DNA of 19,919 bases from Bacteroidetes bacterium UBA6661 (GCA_002455375.1 DKKR01000002.1:1-19919), one strand, 5' to 3'; shown: positions 1-8,082, numbered from the stretch's first letter. Program-made: numbers and translations. The notes: a model not told the origin generated them from the letters alone.

Positions 1-1
1 C

Positions 2-973
2 GAAGGCTCACCTTGTGGAACAGTCATAGAATGGGACAGTTTATTACCCTATGTGGTGTATGGCTATGCTGTGGTTGATAGTTGTCTTACACTAAAGATT
101 AATGCCGGAACAAAAGTTTACTTCTACAACAATTCAGGTTTATGGGTTTACAGGTATGGCAATCTACAAGTTGATGGCACTTTGGAACATCCGGTGTTGT
201 TTACCAGTTCGCGCCTGGAAAATTCCTACAGCGAGGTCCCCAATCAGTGGGACAGAATCTGGATTAACGAAGGTGGTGTCAATACAATCAATCATGCCAT
301 CATTAAAAATGGTTTGTATGGTGTGCAAGCCGAAGATGTACAGTATGACGGCACCATCGGTGATGCACCTACACAATTGAACATCTACAACAGTGTTATT
401 CGAAATATGACTGTGGGTTTGCTGGCACGAAGTTTTCAAATTACAGCCTATAACAACATTATCAGCGACTGTAAAAGTTACGGTGCAGTTTTTTCGCAAG
501 GAGGTAATTATACCTTAAAACAAAATACCATTGCCAATTATTGGCGCTACTCGCAGCGCAGCACGCCTGCATTTTTTATGAATGATTTTGTGAATGATGG
601 CACTGCCAATGTTCACATTCCACTAAACATCACCGTTGACAATTGTATTATTTATGGCAATAACGACAATGAAATTGAAAAGGATTTGCTCGACAGTCTG
701 GCAGATACTTACAGTTTCAGAAATTGCCTGATAAAGGTTGACGAAAAAGTGACTCCTGTGAGTGTAATACCTGCTTTTATCAATACATTTAAAAATCAGG
801 ATCCGCAGTTTGAAGATTATGCCAAGTATGATTTCAGATTAAAAGATACGTCTCCTGCCATTGATGCCGGTGATGGTGCCTTGCTGACAGTTCCTGAACT
901 CAACACAGACATTGACGGAAATATCAGACCGCAAGGTGCTGCCCCTGATATTGGTGCATTGGAAAAAAAATAG
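2..973 (+). CDS. Right-handed beta-helix surface protein, choice-of-anchor Q type (5' truncated)
   Basis: The reading frame is open from base 2, so the N-terminus and any signal peptide lie left of the window; the GTG codons at 53 and 56 are internal codons rather than a convincing start. About 323 residues remain. The visible start (GTKVYFYNNSGLWVYRYG) and the following short strands with repeated Asn/Ile positions are typical of a right-handed parallel beta-helix. The C-terminus has the hallmark SPAIDAGD, then DIDGNIRP and PDIGALE, which define the choice-of-anchor Q tail. Such proteins in Bacteroidota are exported, often lipoproteins, and have no settled function; some relatives are polysaccharide-active, but I see no catalytic signature here. 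It ends 76 bases before the next gene, with no hairpin between. Family placement is firm; function is unknown. Confidence 0.85.
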   Translation, partial: EGSPCGTVIEWDSLLPYVVYGYAVVDSCLTLKINAGTKVYFYNNSGLWVYRYGNLQVDGTLEHPVLFTSSRLENSYSEVPNQWDRIWINEGGVNTINHAIIKNGLYGVQAEDVQYDGTIGDAPTQLNIYNSVIRNMTVGLLARSFQITAYNNIISDCKSYGAVFSQGGNYTLKQNTIANYWRYSQRSTPAFFMNDFVNDGTANVHIPLNITVDNCIIYGNNDNEIEKDLLDSLADTYSFRNCLIKVDEKVTPVSVIPAFINTFKNQDPQFEDYAKYDFRLKDTSPAIDAGDGALLTVPELNTDIDGNIRPQGAAPDIGALEKK

Positions 974-1049
974 GCCCTTGACCTCAAGAATTTTTGATTA
1001 ATCCTAATTCTCAATATAAAACTAATCTACAATTTTAATTAAACTGAAT

Positions 1050-2498
1050 ATGAAGCTCGAAAAAAAGATTATAATTCCTATTCTTATTTATACACTGATA
1101 TATTCCTTGATATCATTGGTAAATCATTATAATTTCAGAACCTATGCATGGGATTTAGGAATATCCAATAATGCTATTTACGATTATGCGCATTTCCGAT
1201 GGAACGATTGTATGATATTACAACCTCAGTTTAAGAATATTTTAGCAGATCACTTTACACTTTTACCTGTTTTAATATCGCCCTTGTATTGGGTTTTCGG
1301 ATCTTATACTATGTTGATTTTTCAGATTACAGCAATAATATTTGGGGGCATTGGCATTTATAAATATTTTATTAATAAAACCTCTGATTCTAATCTCGCT
1401 GTTATTGCCATGGTACATTTTTACTCCATTTGGGGAATTTATTCTGCCTTGAATTTTGACTATCACGATAATGTAATTGCAGCGATGTTTGTCCCTTGGT
1501 TTTTTTATTTGTTTGAAAAACAAAATTGGATAGGCTCATCGTTCTTTTTCTTACTGATTTGTATAAGTAAAGAAAATATGGCTTTATGGGCAATATTTAT
1601 TGCATTAACTGTTTGTCTTTTAAATTACAAATCACCAAAACACCGCAACTTTTCCTTATTCCTTAGCTTGTTTGCTTTAGTTTACTTTATCACGATTGTT
1701 AAAGTTGTTATTCCATCATTAGCTAACGAAGGGCGTGATTATTTGCATTTCAACTACCATGCAATAGGAAAGAATTTTTCAGAAGCAATACATACATTTT
1801 TCTACCGACCTCAATACGTTTTTAGTTTATTGTTTGAGAACAATACTGGATGGAATGATGCAAATTTCAACAAATCTGAATTACACTTTTTTGTCCTTTT
1901 ATCAGGCGGATATGCTTTGTTTTACAAACCTCAATTCATACCGATGCTAATACCGATTTATGCTCAGAAGTTATTAAATGACGATGTAGTTAAGTGGGGG
2001 TTAAATGCACAGTACTCTATTGAGTTTGTGCCTATTTTAACGATTGCTCTTTATACTTTTCTTTTTGAAAAAAATATAAACAAAAAAATCTATATTTATA
2101 TTTTACCCTGTTTGATTACCATTGTAGCAACCGCATCTTCTATGGATCACCGTGTTTCTATTTGGTATAATCCAGAACAATTACAATTTTATAACAAGAA
2201 ACACTATGAAGTGCCATATGATGTTTCAAAAGTTCAAAATATTCTTAAACTACTACCAGAAAACGCAAAAGTTTCAGCTACCAATTGCTTAGTACCTCAT
2301 CTAGCTTTCAGAGATTACATATATTCATTCCCAGTAATTAATGATGCTGACTATATTGTCATTTTACGATCCGTCATTAATTTTCCATTTAACAAAGAAG
2401 AACTTGAAAAAAAAATTAACGAGCTTGAAACATCAGGCGAATGGGTAAAAACCACAGATCAAGATAATGTAGTTATTTTTAAGCATGAGGGCTTATAG
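1050..2498 (+). CDS. DUF2079-family polytopic membrane protein
   Basis: This 482-residue protein is strongly hydrophobic, with roughly nine or ten candidate membrane segments over residues 8-370, then a soluble C-terminal part of about 100 residues. The N-terminal pattern, WDLGISNNAIYDYA near residue 35 and LADHFTLLPVLISPLYW around residues 65-81, matches DUF2079 proteins, a family of predicted integral membrane proteins that resemble GT-C glycosyltransferases in topology. An enzymatic role has not been established, so I do not assign one. The gene is visibly richer in A/T than its neighbours: the line at 2041 has 10 G/C in 60, and lines at 1561 and 1741 about 27-28%, against about 42% in paaJ. 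It stands alone, with AT-rich flanks and a possible terminator downstream. No TAnnTTTG promoter box is visible in the 76 bases upstream. Confidence 0.8.
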   Translation: MKLEKKIIIPILIYTLIYSLISLVNHYNFRTYAWDLGISNNAIYDYAHFRWNDCMILQPQFKNILADHFTLLPVLISPLYWVFGSYTMLIFQITAIIFGGIGIYKYFINKTSDSNLAVIAMVHFYSIWGIYSALNFDYHDNVIAAMFVPWFFYLFEKQNWIGSSFFFLLICISKENMALWAIFIALTVCLLNYKSPKHRNFSLFLSLFALVYFITIVKVVIPSLANEGRDYLHFNYHAIGKNFSEAIHTFFYRPQYVFSLLFENNTGWNDANFNKSELHFFVLLSGGYALFYKPQFIPMLIPIYAQKLLNDDVVKWGLNAQYSIEFVPILTIALYTFLFEKNINKKIYIYILPCLITIVATASSMDHRVSIWYNPEQLQFYNKKHYEVPYDVSKVQNILKLLPENAKVSATNCLVPHLAFRDYIYSFPVINDADYIVILRSVINFPFNKEELEKKINELETSGEWVKTTDQDNVVIFKHEGL

Positions 2499-2537
2499 TT
2501 TTAAAACACTTAATTTATTAATCATTTGCTATTTTAT

Positions 2538-2559
2538 AAATATTAAGTTTAATATTTTT
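2538..2559 (+). terminator. AT-only hairpin downstream of the DUF2079 gene
   Basis: AAATATTAA (2538-2546) is followed two bases later by its exact reverse complement TTAATATTT (2549-2557) and two more T. It is a nine-pair stem made only of A-T pairs, so it is weak. It may contribute to ending the upstream transcript or be chance in AT-rich DNA. Confidence 0.3.
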
Positions 2560-2585
2560 AATCTCAGCTTTTTTACTTTATTTGA

Positions 2586-2617
2586 TTAACTCTTTTTTGT
2601 GGTAGAGTTAAGTTTTT
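2586..2617 (+). terminator. Candidate intrinsic terminator after the DUF2079 gene
   Basis: TTAACTCT (2586-2593) pairs with AGAGTTAA (2604-2611) across a ten-base loop, and the right arm is followed by G and five T (2613-2617). The position, between the stop at 2498 and the paaI promoter box at 2657, suits termination of the upstream gene. The stem is only eight pairs and low in G/C, so it is moderate evidence. Confidence 0.5.
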
Positions 2618-2634
2618 ACTTATTTATTTCAGGA

Positions 2635-2664
2635 TTTCAACCTTCATATCATTCATTATCTTTG
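2635..2664 (+). promoter_or_regulatory. Candidate promoter of paaI-paaJ (TAnnTTTG -7 box)
   Basis: TATCTTTG at 2657-2664 is an exact match to the Bacteroidota -7 element TAnnTTTG. A TTTC at 2635-2638 lies 18 bases upstream in the place of the -33 TTTG element. The final G is only five bases before the paaI ATG (2670), so transcription would start at or within a few bases of the start codon, leaving little or no leader. Confidence 0.6.
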
Positions 2665-2669
2665 CCCAC

Positions 2670-3092
2670 ATGGAGAATCATAAACATGCTCAAAAAGTTG
2701 TTAACCACATGATGGAACATGACCGTTTCAGTCAGTGGTTAGGCATTAAATGTTTGGTTATGGAAGCCGGAAAAAGTATCATTCAAATGCAGGTGCGTGA
2801 AGAAATGCTCAATGGCTTCGGCTTAATACATGGTGGCATTGCATTTTCTTTAGCCGACAGTGCCCTGGCTTTTGCTTCCAATGCCTATGGTAGGTTATCT
2901 GTGGCTTTAGAATGTTCTATTTCCTACCCTGCTCCGGTAAACAATGGCGACACACTCACTGCAACAGCAGAAGAGCTTTCATTGACCAATCGCATTGGAG
3001 TCTATCAAATTACTATCAGCAATCAGCAAGGTGTCAAAGTAGCTTTTTTCAAAGGCACTGTTTATCGTACCAGCAAAGAATATTTTAAATAA
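2670..3092 (+). CDS. paaI: PaaI-type hotdog-fold acyl-CoA thioesterase
   Basis: A 140-residue protein, the usual size for PaaI. The core motif is HGGIAFSLADSALAFASN at residues 54-71; Asp63 in the LAD segment corresponds to the catalytic Asp of PaaI enzymes, and the HGG segment lines the active site. PaaI hydrolyses CoA thioesters of aromatic or ring-opened intermediates in phenylacetate breakdown, which frees CoA trapped in dead-end products; it acts in the cytoplasm as a hotdog tetramer. The gene ends two bases before paaJ begins, so the two are almost certainly co-transcribed and translated together. No other paa genes (paaABCDE, paaG, paaZ, paaK) are in the window. A general short or medium acyl-CoA thioesterase role cannot be excluded from sequence alone. 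Confidence 0.88.
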   Translation: MENHKHAQKVVNHMMEHDRFSQWLGIKCLVMEAGKSIIQMQVREEMLNGFGLIHGGIAFSLADSALAFASNAYGRLSVALECSISYPAPVNNGDTLTATAEELSLTNRIGVYQITISNQQGVKVAFFKGTVYRTSKEYFK

Positions 3093-3094
3093 AA

Positions 3095-4300
3095 ATGAAA
3101 CAAGCTTATATAGTTGATGGCATTCGTACACCAGTGGGTAACTATGGTGGCGCATTGTCTTCAGTACGTCCTGATGATATGGCAGCACATGTTATTAAGG
3201 AGTTGATGGCAAGAAATTCCGGACTTGCGCCTGAAAAAATTGAAGATGTAATTTTAGGTTGCGCTAATCAAGCCGGTGAAGACAACCGTGATGTGGCAAG
3301 AATGGCTTTATTACTTGCAGGATTACCTGTTACTGTGCCCGGTGAAACTATTAATCGCCTATGTGCTTCAGGAATGTCAGCAGTAATAAATGCTTCAAGA
3401 GCAATTAGAACAGGAGATACCTCATGTATGATTGCAGGTGGCGTTGAAAGCATGAGCAGAGCTCCTTATGTTATGTCAAAATCATCATCAGCTTTTGCAC
3501 GTGATGTTCAACTTTTTGACACAAGTATTGGCTGGCGTTTTGTTAATGTACGCATGAAGGAAATGTATGGCACCGACTCAATGGGCGAAACCGCAGAGAA
3601 TGTTGCAGCACAATATAAAATCAACAGAGAAGATCAGGATCTTTTTGCATTAAATGCACAAAAGAAAGCTGCCAAATCACAACGTGAAGGCAGGTTTGAA
3701 TGTGAAATCTCTCCTGTAATCATTCCTCGCAAAAAAGGTGAACCTATAGTTGCCTCTAGTGATGAATTCATCAAACCCGATACAAGCATTGAGATTTTAT
3801 CCAAATTAAAACCTGCATTTAAAAAAGAAGGAAGTGTTACGGCAGGAAATGCTTCCGGTGTTAATGACGGTGCATGTGCTATTCTTTTAACTGACGAAGA
3901 GATGCTTACTCAGAATAAATTAAAGCCTATGGCACGTATAGTGTCTTCGGCAGTGGCAGGTGTTGAACCCAGAATTATGGGTATTGGGCCTGTACCCGCA
4001 GCAAATGCTGCATTAAAAAAGGCAGGACTCAATTGGAATAATATTGATATCATTGAACTTAATGAGGCATTTGCAGCACAAGCATTAGCATGTATCAGAC
4101 AATGGAATTTAGATGATCGTGATGAACGTATCAATCCTAATGGTGGTGCCATTGCAATAGGTCACCCATTAGGCATGTCAGGAGCACGAATTATTCTTAC
4201 AGCAGCACATCAGTTAACGCTTACTAAAAAGCAATATGCCCTCTGCACCATGTGTATCGGTGTTGGACAAGGTTATGCTGTAATTATTGAAAGGTGCTAA
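3095..4300 (+). CDS. paaJ: 3-oxoadipyl-CoA / 3-oxo-5,6-dehydrosuberyl-CoA thiolase
   Basis: A 401-residue thiolase, the same length as known PaaJ/PcaF enzymes and similar along its whole length: GIRTPVGNYGGALSSVR at the N-terminus, GCANQAGEDNRDVARMA, and FDTSIGWRFVN. The catalytic set is complete: nucleophile Cys90 in TINRLCASG, His357 in GHPLGMSG and Cys387 in CTMCIGVGQG. PaaJ cleaves 3-oxoadipyl-CoA with CoA to succinyl-CoA and acetyl-CoA, the last step of phenylacetate breakdown, and also cleaves an earlier C8 intermediate. It follows paaI by two bases, supporting a paa role over a generic acetyl-CoA acetyltransferase. The PcaF role in the beta-ketoadipate route is the main alternative, since the two enzymes are hard to separate by sequence. 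The gene ends five bases from the convergent plsY. Confidence 0.9.
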   Translation: MKQAYIVDGIRTPVGNYGGALSSVRPDDMAAHVIKELMARNSGLAPEKIEDVILGCANQAGEDNRDVARMALLLAGLPVTVPGETINRLCASGMSAVINASRAIRTGDTSCMIAGGVESMSRAPYVMSKSSSAFARDVQLFDTSIGWRFVNVRMKEMYGTDSMGETAENVAAQYKINREDQDLFALNAQKKAAKSQREGRFECEISPVIIPRKKGEPIVASSDEFIKPDTSIEILSKLKPAFKKEGSVTAGNASGVNDGACAILLTDEEMLTQNKLKPMARIVSSAVAGVEPRIMGIGPVPAANAALKKAGLNWNNIDIIELNEAFAAQALACIRQWNLDDRDERINPNGGAIAIGHPLGMSGARIILTAAHQLTLTKKQYALCTMCIGVGQGYAVIIERC

Positions 4301-4305
4301 AGTTT

Positions 4306-4941
4306 CTATTGTTTACGCCTGAAAAGATAAACTCTGCTCTCTGTTTTTTTAAGAAGGCGTTCAATATTTTTCTGATGTGTAACTAACACCAAAATAGGCA
4401 CTGCTATTGCAAAAACATTCATACTCGTTACTGTTTCATTTAGCCACCACATTACAATAAATGGAAAAGAAACAGCAGCAGCCATTGAGCCTAATGAAAC
4501 ATAGCCTGTTGTTAAAAAGAAAAGTAAAAATACACCCATACAAATTACAGCAGCAGGTGGGTTCACGCCCCATAGGATACCTAATAATGTTGCAACCCCT
4601 TTACCTCCTCTGAATCCTGCGAATACAGGAAAAATATGTCCTAATAATGCGGCCACACCCAACGTTAGCTTAAAATTAATAAACTGCTGTGTTGCTGGCA
4701 TATATTCTCCAAAATAAGTTGCTAATTGTACTGCCATCCAACCTTTTGCAATATCCATCAACAATACAGGCACACCAGCTTTTGGTCCTAATACACGAAA
4801 AGTATTTGTTGCACCGGCATTTCCGCTTCCATATTCGCGAACATCAGTATTGAAAAACACTTTACCAATCCACACTGCTGATGGAATAGAGCCCAATAAG
4901 TAGGCTGCTAATAATAGAGTGATGTTCTCGGCATTAATCAT
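4306..4941 (-). CDS. plsY: Acyl-phosphate:glycerol-3-phosphate acyltransferase PlsY
   Basis: PlsY transfers an acyl group from acyl-phosphate to the 1-position of glycerol-3-phosphate, giving lysophosphatidate, the first committed step of phospholipid synthesis in most bacteria. The 211-residue product has the usual size and several hydrophobic segments (about 5-25, 55-75, 90-110, 120-145 and 150-180). Signature motifs are visible: GSGNAGATNTFRVLG at residues 38-52, and GHIFPVFAGFRGGKGVAT at 101-118, whose glycine-rich loops bind phosphate and acyl-phosphate. The ATG at 4941 gives a complete N-terminus (MINAENITLLLAAYLLGSIP). It lies 75 bases downstream of rluD on the same strand and has its own promoter box in that gap. 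The call is secure. Confidence 0.95.
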   Translation of the reverse strand: MINAENITLLLAAYLLGSIPSAVWIGKVFFNTDVREYGSGNAGATNTFRVLGPKAGVPVLLMDIAKGWMAVQLATYFGEYMPATQQFINFKLTLGVAALLGHIFPVFAGFRGGKGVATLLGILWGVNPPAAVICMGVFLLFFLTTGYVSLGSMAAAVSFPFIVMWWLNETVTSMNVFAIAVPILVLVTHQKNIERLLKKTESRVYLFRRKQ

Positions 4942-4970
4942 TCAACAAAAACACGCATAAAGATTTCAGG

Positions 4971-4978
4971 CAAATATA
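4971..4978 (-). promoter_or_regulatory. Candidate -7 box of plsY
   Basis: On the minus strand this reads TATATTTG, an exact TAnnTTTG match followed by C. The plsY ATG is 29 bases downstream. I see no clear TTTG at the -33 position, so only half of the promoter is supported. It would let plsY be expressed separately from rluD. Confidence 0.5.
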
Positions 4979-5016
4979 TTCTTTCTGAAAATAATGAGCC
5001 TTTGTAGTCCGGTCAT

Positions 5017-6084
5017 TCATCCATCGCGATGTGTTGATGATGTATAATTACGCCATTTTTCTAACAATTGCTTAAAATTCTCCGGCAAATCTGCTTCAAA
5101 AAATTTTATCTCACCGTTAACAGGATGCATAAAACCAAGCGACTGTGCATGTAAAGCCTGATATGGCATGAGTTCAAAACAATTATGTATAAAAGACTTA
5201 TACTTATTTTCTGTTGTTCCCTTCAGAATCTTATCTCCTCCATATTCAAAATCGCCAAACAAAGGATGGCCGATATGCTGCATGTGTACCCGAATCTGAT
5301 GTGTTCTTCCTGTTTCTAATTTTAGCTTAATTAGTGTTACATAACCAAAACGCTCAATAACCTCGAAATGTGTCTTGGCATACTTGCCGTAGCTGCCATC
5401 AGGAAAAACATCCATAACTTTTCTGTTAATTTTATTTCTCCCTACATGACCCTCAATTTCACCTTTTTGTTGTTTTATATCTCCCCATGCCAATGCAATA
5501 TAATTTCTATTAATGGTGCGTTCATAAAATTGCAAGGCCAGATAGTTAAGTGTATCCTCATCTTTGGCAACAACCAATAATCCTGATGTGTTTTTATCAA
5601 TGCGATGCGCCATGCCGGGCTTAAAAACATCTTTTGACAAAGCCTGGCCTTTAAACTCAGGATAAAAATGCCCTGCCATTGCATTTGATAAAGTACCTGT
5701 GTAGTTACCATAGGCAGGGTGCACCACCATGCCGGCAGGCTTATTAACTACTGCAAGATACTTATCCTCATAGACAATATTCAATGGGATATCTTCACAC
5801 AGCAATTCTATTTCGCGAACCGGATACGGCAAAACAACCCTGATCATATCTCCGGGCTTAACCTTATAATTTGCCTTGGTCGGCAGATCATTTACCAGAA
5901 TACTTCCACTATCAATGGCTACCTGCAATCTGTTGCGGGTAACATTGGCCATCCTTGCTGTGAGAAACTTATCTATTCTCATCTGCACTTGCCCATTATC
6001 AACTACTATGCGGTGATGTTCAAAGAGTTCGTCCTGCTCCAGATGCTCCTGTGCACTGCCTTCTTGTTCTAATTCAGGTTTCAT
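5017..6084 (-). CDS. rluD: Ribosomal large subunit pseudouridine synthase, RluD family
   Basis: RluD-type enzymes change uridines to pseudouridines in helix 69 of 23S rRNA (positions 1911, 1915 and 1917 in E. coli numbering). The 355-residue product has an N-terminal S4 RNA-binding domain (about residues 34-85, MRIDKFLTARMANVTRNRLQ) and a catalytic domain from about residue 100. The catalytic motif MAHRIDKNTSGLLVVAK places the nucleophile at Asp163; LETGRTHQIRVHM and GHPLFGD near 248-266 are further family signatures. The first 25 residues are acidic and Gln/Glu-rich, a modest extension relative to typical RluD. RluC or RluA specificity cannot be fully excluded, but the S4 domain plus the length favour RluD. 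The start at 6084 is preceded within six bases by a promoter box. Confidence 0.9.
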   Translation of the reverse strand: MKPELEQEGSAQEHLEQDELFEHHRIVVDNGQVQMRIDKFLTARMANVTRNRLQVAIDSGSILVNDLPTKANYKVKPGDMIRVVLPYPVREIELLCEDIPLNIVYEDKYLAVVNKPAGMVVHPAYGNYTGTLSNAMAGHFYPEFKGQALSKDVFKPGMAHRIDKNTSGLLVVAKDEDTLNYLALQFYERTINRNYIALAWGDIKQQKGEIEGHVGRNKINRKVMDVFPDGSYGKYAKTHFEVIERFGYVTLIKLKLETGRTHQIRVHMQHIGHPLFGDFEYGGDKILKGTTENKYKSFIHNCFELMPYQALHAQSLGFMHPVNGEIKFFEADLPENFKQLLEKWRNYTSSTHRDG

Positions 6085-6090
6085 TCACCG

Positions 6091-6098
6091 CAAATTTA
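6091..6098 (-). promoter_or_regulatory. Candidate -7 box of rluD
   Basis: The minus strand reads TAAATTTG followed by CGG, an exact TAnnTTTG. The rluD ATG (6084-6082) starts six bases after the final G, so the transcript would begin at or very near the start codon. No good -33 TTTG is seen at the expected spacing. Confidence 0.5.
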
Positions 6099-6376
6099 AA
6101 AAACATGTGCAAAAAGATTTTTTTTCTGATTTCATTACATAATTTTTTCATCAAACCTCGCCTTTTACATTTCTCTGCAAATTCCTGTTTTTCAGAGGTG
6201 TTGTTAAGGTTTTTGTCATAAAACAATCGCACTTATTCTTTTTACTTCTCAATGATTGTGGTAGAATAATTGAAAATATTCCGCTTTTCATACAAATACC
6301 TTTTCTCTGTCGTGTAACCGTAATTGTGTAGTTGCGTTTCACTATTCATAAATATTTTCAGGAGAACTATTAAACT
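6099..6376 (+). other. Intergenic region upstream of rpoD
   Basis: These 278 bases separate the divergent rluD and rpoD. I see no RNA gene. A 63-codon open frame on the minus strand (6151-6342) has no recognisable similarity and looks like chance. No exact TAnnTTTG lies upstream of rpoD; the nearest partial match is TACCTTTT at 6297-6304. A purine-rich AGGAG at 6360-6364 sits 12 bases before the rpoD ATG, further than a normal ribosome binding site. Confidence 0.4.
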
Positions 6377-7240
6377 ATGCGTCAGTTAAAAATCACGAAA
6401 CAAGTTACCAACCGCGAAACCTACTCATTAGACAAGTACCTCAGCGAGATTGGTAAATTGCCATTACTGACATCGGAAGAAGAAGTCAAATATGCACGAA
6501 AAATAAAAGAAGGCGATCAACATGCATTAGAAATGCTGACAAAATCCAACCTTCGATTTGTAGTTTCTGTTGCTAAACAATATCAGAATCAAGGTCTGAC
6601 TCTTGGCGACTTAATTAACGAAGGCAACCTTGGTCTTATAAAAGCAGCTTATCGTTTTGATGAAACCCGTGGGTTTAAATTCATTTCGTATGCTGTTTGG
6701 TGGATTCGCCAAAGTATTCTACAAGCTATTTCAGAACAGGCACGCATTGTCAGACTGCCTGTAAACAAACTTGGTTTTATCAATAAGATTAATAAGACAT
6801 ACGCACAACTTGAGCAGGATTTTGAAAGAGAACCATCAAACGAAGAAATTGCAAATGTGCTACATGCCAATCTTGATGAAATAAACGACACACTTCGTTC
6901 GGCCGGAAAACATATTTCAATGGATGCACCACTCTTACAGGGAGAAGATGGCAATATGCTTGATTTAATCCCTACAGAAGACGGACAAGGCCCTGAAGTT
7001 TCGCTGATGAGCGAATCACTTAAAAGAGAAATTGAACGCGCACTAACCACTTTAACACCCCGCGAAGCTGATGTCATCAGGCTATATTTCGGACTGACTC
7101 CCGAACCTGCAATGACACTTGAAGAAATTGGAGAAAGATTTGAACTTACACGCGAAAGAGTAAGACAGATAAAAGAGAAGGCTATTCGCAGATTGAAACA
7201 TACCTCAAGAAGTAAAATTCTGAAGGTTTATTTAGGATGA
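6377..7240 (+). CDS. rpoD: Primary (housekeeping) RNA polymerase sigma factor
   Basis: This is the sigma-70-family factor that directs RNA polymerase to housekeeping promoters. At 287 residues it matches the short Bacteroidota primary sigma factor, which lacks region 1.1 and the long non-conserved region of the E. coli protein. Region 1.2 begins at about residue 17 (YSLDKYLSEIGKLPLLTSEEE). Region 2 spans about 50-125 and contains GLIKAAYRFDETRGFKFISYA and the promoter-melting segment WWIRQSILQAISEQ. Region 3 is about 130-205. Region 4 (about 220-280) ends with the -35-binding helix, EEIGERFELTRERVRQIKEK. The protein start MRQLKITKQ is the standard one for the family. A hairpin terminator follows. 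Its recognition sequences in this phylum are TTTG (-33) and TAnnTTTG (-7), which fits the boxes found across the window. Confidence 0.96.
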   Translation: MRQLKITKQVTNRETYSLDKYLSEIGKLPLLTSEEEVKYARKIKEGDQHALEMLTKSNLRFVVSVAKQYQNQGLTLGDLINEGNLGLIKAAYRFDETRGFKFISYAVWWIRQSILQAISEQARIVRLPVNKLGFINKINKTYAQLEQDFEREPSNEEIANVLHANLDEINDTLRSAGKHISMDAPLLQGEDGNMLDLIPTEDGQGPEVSLMSESLKREIERALTTLTPREADVIRLYFGLTPEPAMTLEEIGERFELTRERVRQIKEKAIRRLKHTSRSKILKVYLG

Positions 7241-7264
7241 TTTTTTCATTGTATATGGTTAATG

Positions 7265-7297
7265 ACGGTATTCTTTAATTAGGGTACCGTTTTTTTA
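7265..7297 (+). terminator. Intrinsic terminator of rpoD
   Basis: ACGGTA (7265-7270) pairs perfectly with TACCGT (7285-7290) across a 14-base loop, followed at once by seven T (7291-7297). It lies 25 bases after the rpoD stop, so rpoD is probably monocistronic and the next gene needs its own promoter. Confidence 0.7.
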
Positions 7298-7365
7298 TCG
7301 CTTTTTGTTTTGTGATTTTATTTATTTTGGTCGCGAAAATTTAATCATTCTAACACAAAGAATTT

Positions 7366-8082
7366 ATGGCTTACGAATTTTACGATGCAACAATTGTTGA
7401 CATAATTGATGAGAACGATGTAGTAAAACGATATTTTATAAAAGTACCGGATGATCGTCCATTCAGTTTTAAAGCCGGACAGTTTGTGATGCTTGATTTG
7501 CCTATTGATTCTAAATATACTAACAGGAGCTATTCTATTGCATCAGCACCTTCAACAGACAATATTTTTGAACTTTGTATAGTTCTAAATCCCAAAGGAA
7601 TGGGTACTCCCTATATGTGGGAGAATTATAAAGTTGGAACTACAGTAAAGCTTTCAAGAGTTTTAGGTAAGTTTCAGATTCCTGAACCTATTGATACCGA
7701 CCTTTGTTTTATCTGTACAGGCACTGGAATTGCTCCATTACGTTCACAGGTTATTGACATACTTAATCGTAAAATTCCGCATAAAAACTTATACATGGTT
7801 TTTGGCAACCGCTGGACTAAAGACATCCTTTACAGACAAGAAATGGAGCAGTTAGAAAAAGATTATCCTCAATTTAAATTTATCCCTGTTCTATCTCGTG
7901 ATAATGAAGGCTGGACTGGTCGTAAAGGTTATGTGCATCAGGTATATGAGGAGATTTTTGCCGATAAACGTCCAGCAAAGTTTTTTATCTGTGGCTGGGC
8001 TGATATGCTGAAAGAAGCACGTCAGCGCTTAGAAGCTATGGGATATGATAAAAAAGCCATTAAGTTTGAGTCGTACGACTAA
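7366..8082 (+). CDS. Ferredoxin-NADP(+) reductase-like flavoprotein
   Basis: A 238-residue protein with the two-domain layout of the ferredoxin-NADP reductase family. The FAD domain (about 1-105) carries RSYS at residues 54-57, which binds the FAD isoalloxazine and phosphates, and KAGQFVML at about 36-43. The NAD(P) domain (about 110-238) has CTGTGIAPLRSQ at 117-128, a glycine-rich dinucleotide loop, and FFICGWADML around 206-215, the conserved Cys-Gly segment near the nicotinamide. There is no 2Fe-2S cysteine cluster, so the electron partner must be a separate ferredoxin or flavodoxin. The likely role is NAD(P)H-ferredoxin electron exchange in the cytoplasm. Direction and cofactor choice cannot be read from sequence. 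TATTTTGG at 7323-7330 is an imperfect promoter box. Confidence 0.82.
   Translation: MAYEFYDATIVDIIDENDVVKRYFIKVPDDRPFSFKAGQFVMLDLPIDSKYTNRSYSIASAPSTDNIFELCIVLNPKGMGTPYMWENYKVGTTVKLSRVLGKFQIPEPIDTDLCFICTGTGIAPLRSQVIDILNRKIPHKNLYMVFGNRWTKDILYRQEMEQLEKDYPQFKFIPVLSRDNEGWTGRKGYVHQVYEEIFADKRPAKFFICGWADMLKEARQRLEAMGYDKKAIKFESYD

Noticed and set aside
164..499. 111-codon minus-strand frame opposite the beta-helix gene
   Set aside because: It is antisense to a well-supported coding frame with a clear C-terminal family signature; no motif of its own.
6151..6342. 63-codon open frame on the minus strand in the rluD-rpoD gap
   Set aside because: No recognisable similarity, no promoter box or ribosome site in front, and a composition like random AT-rich DNA.
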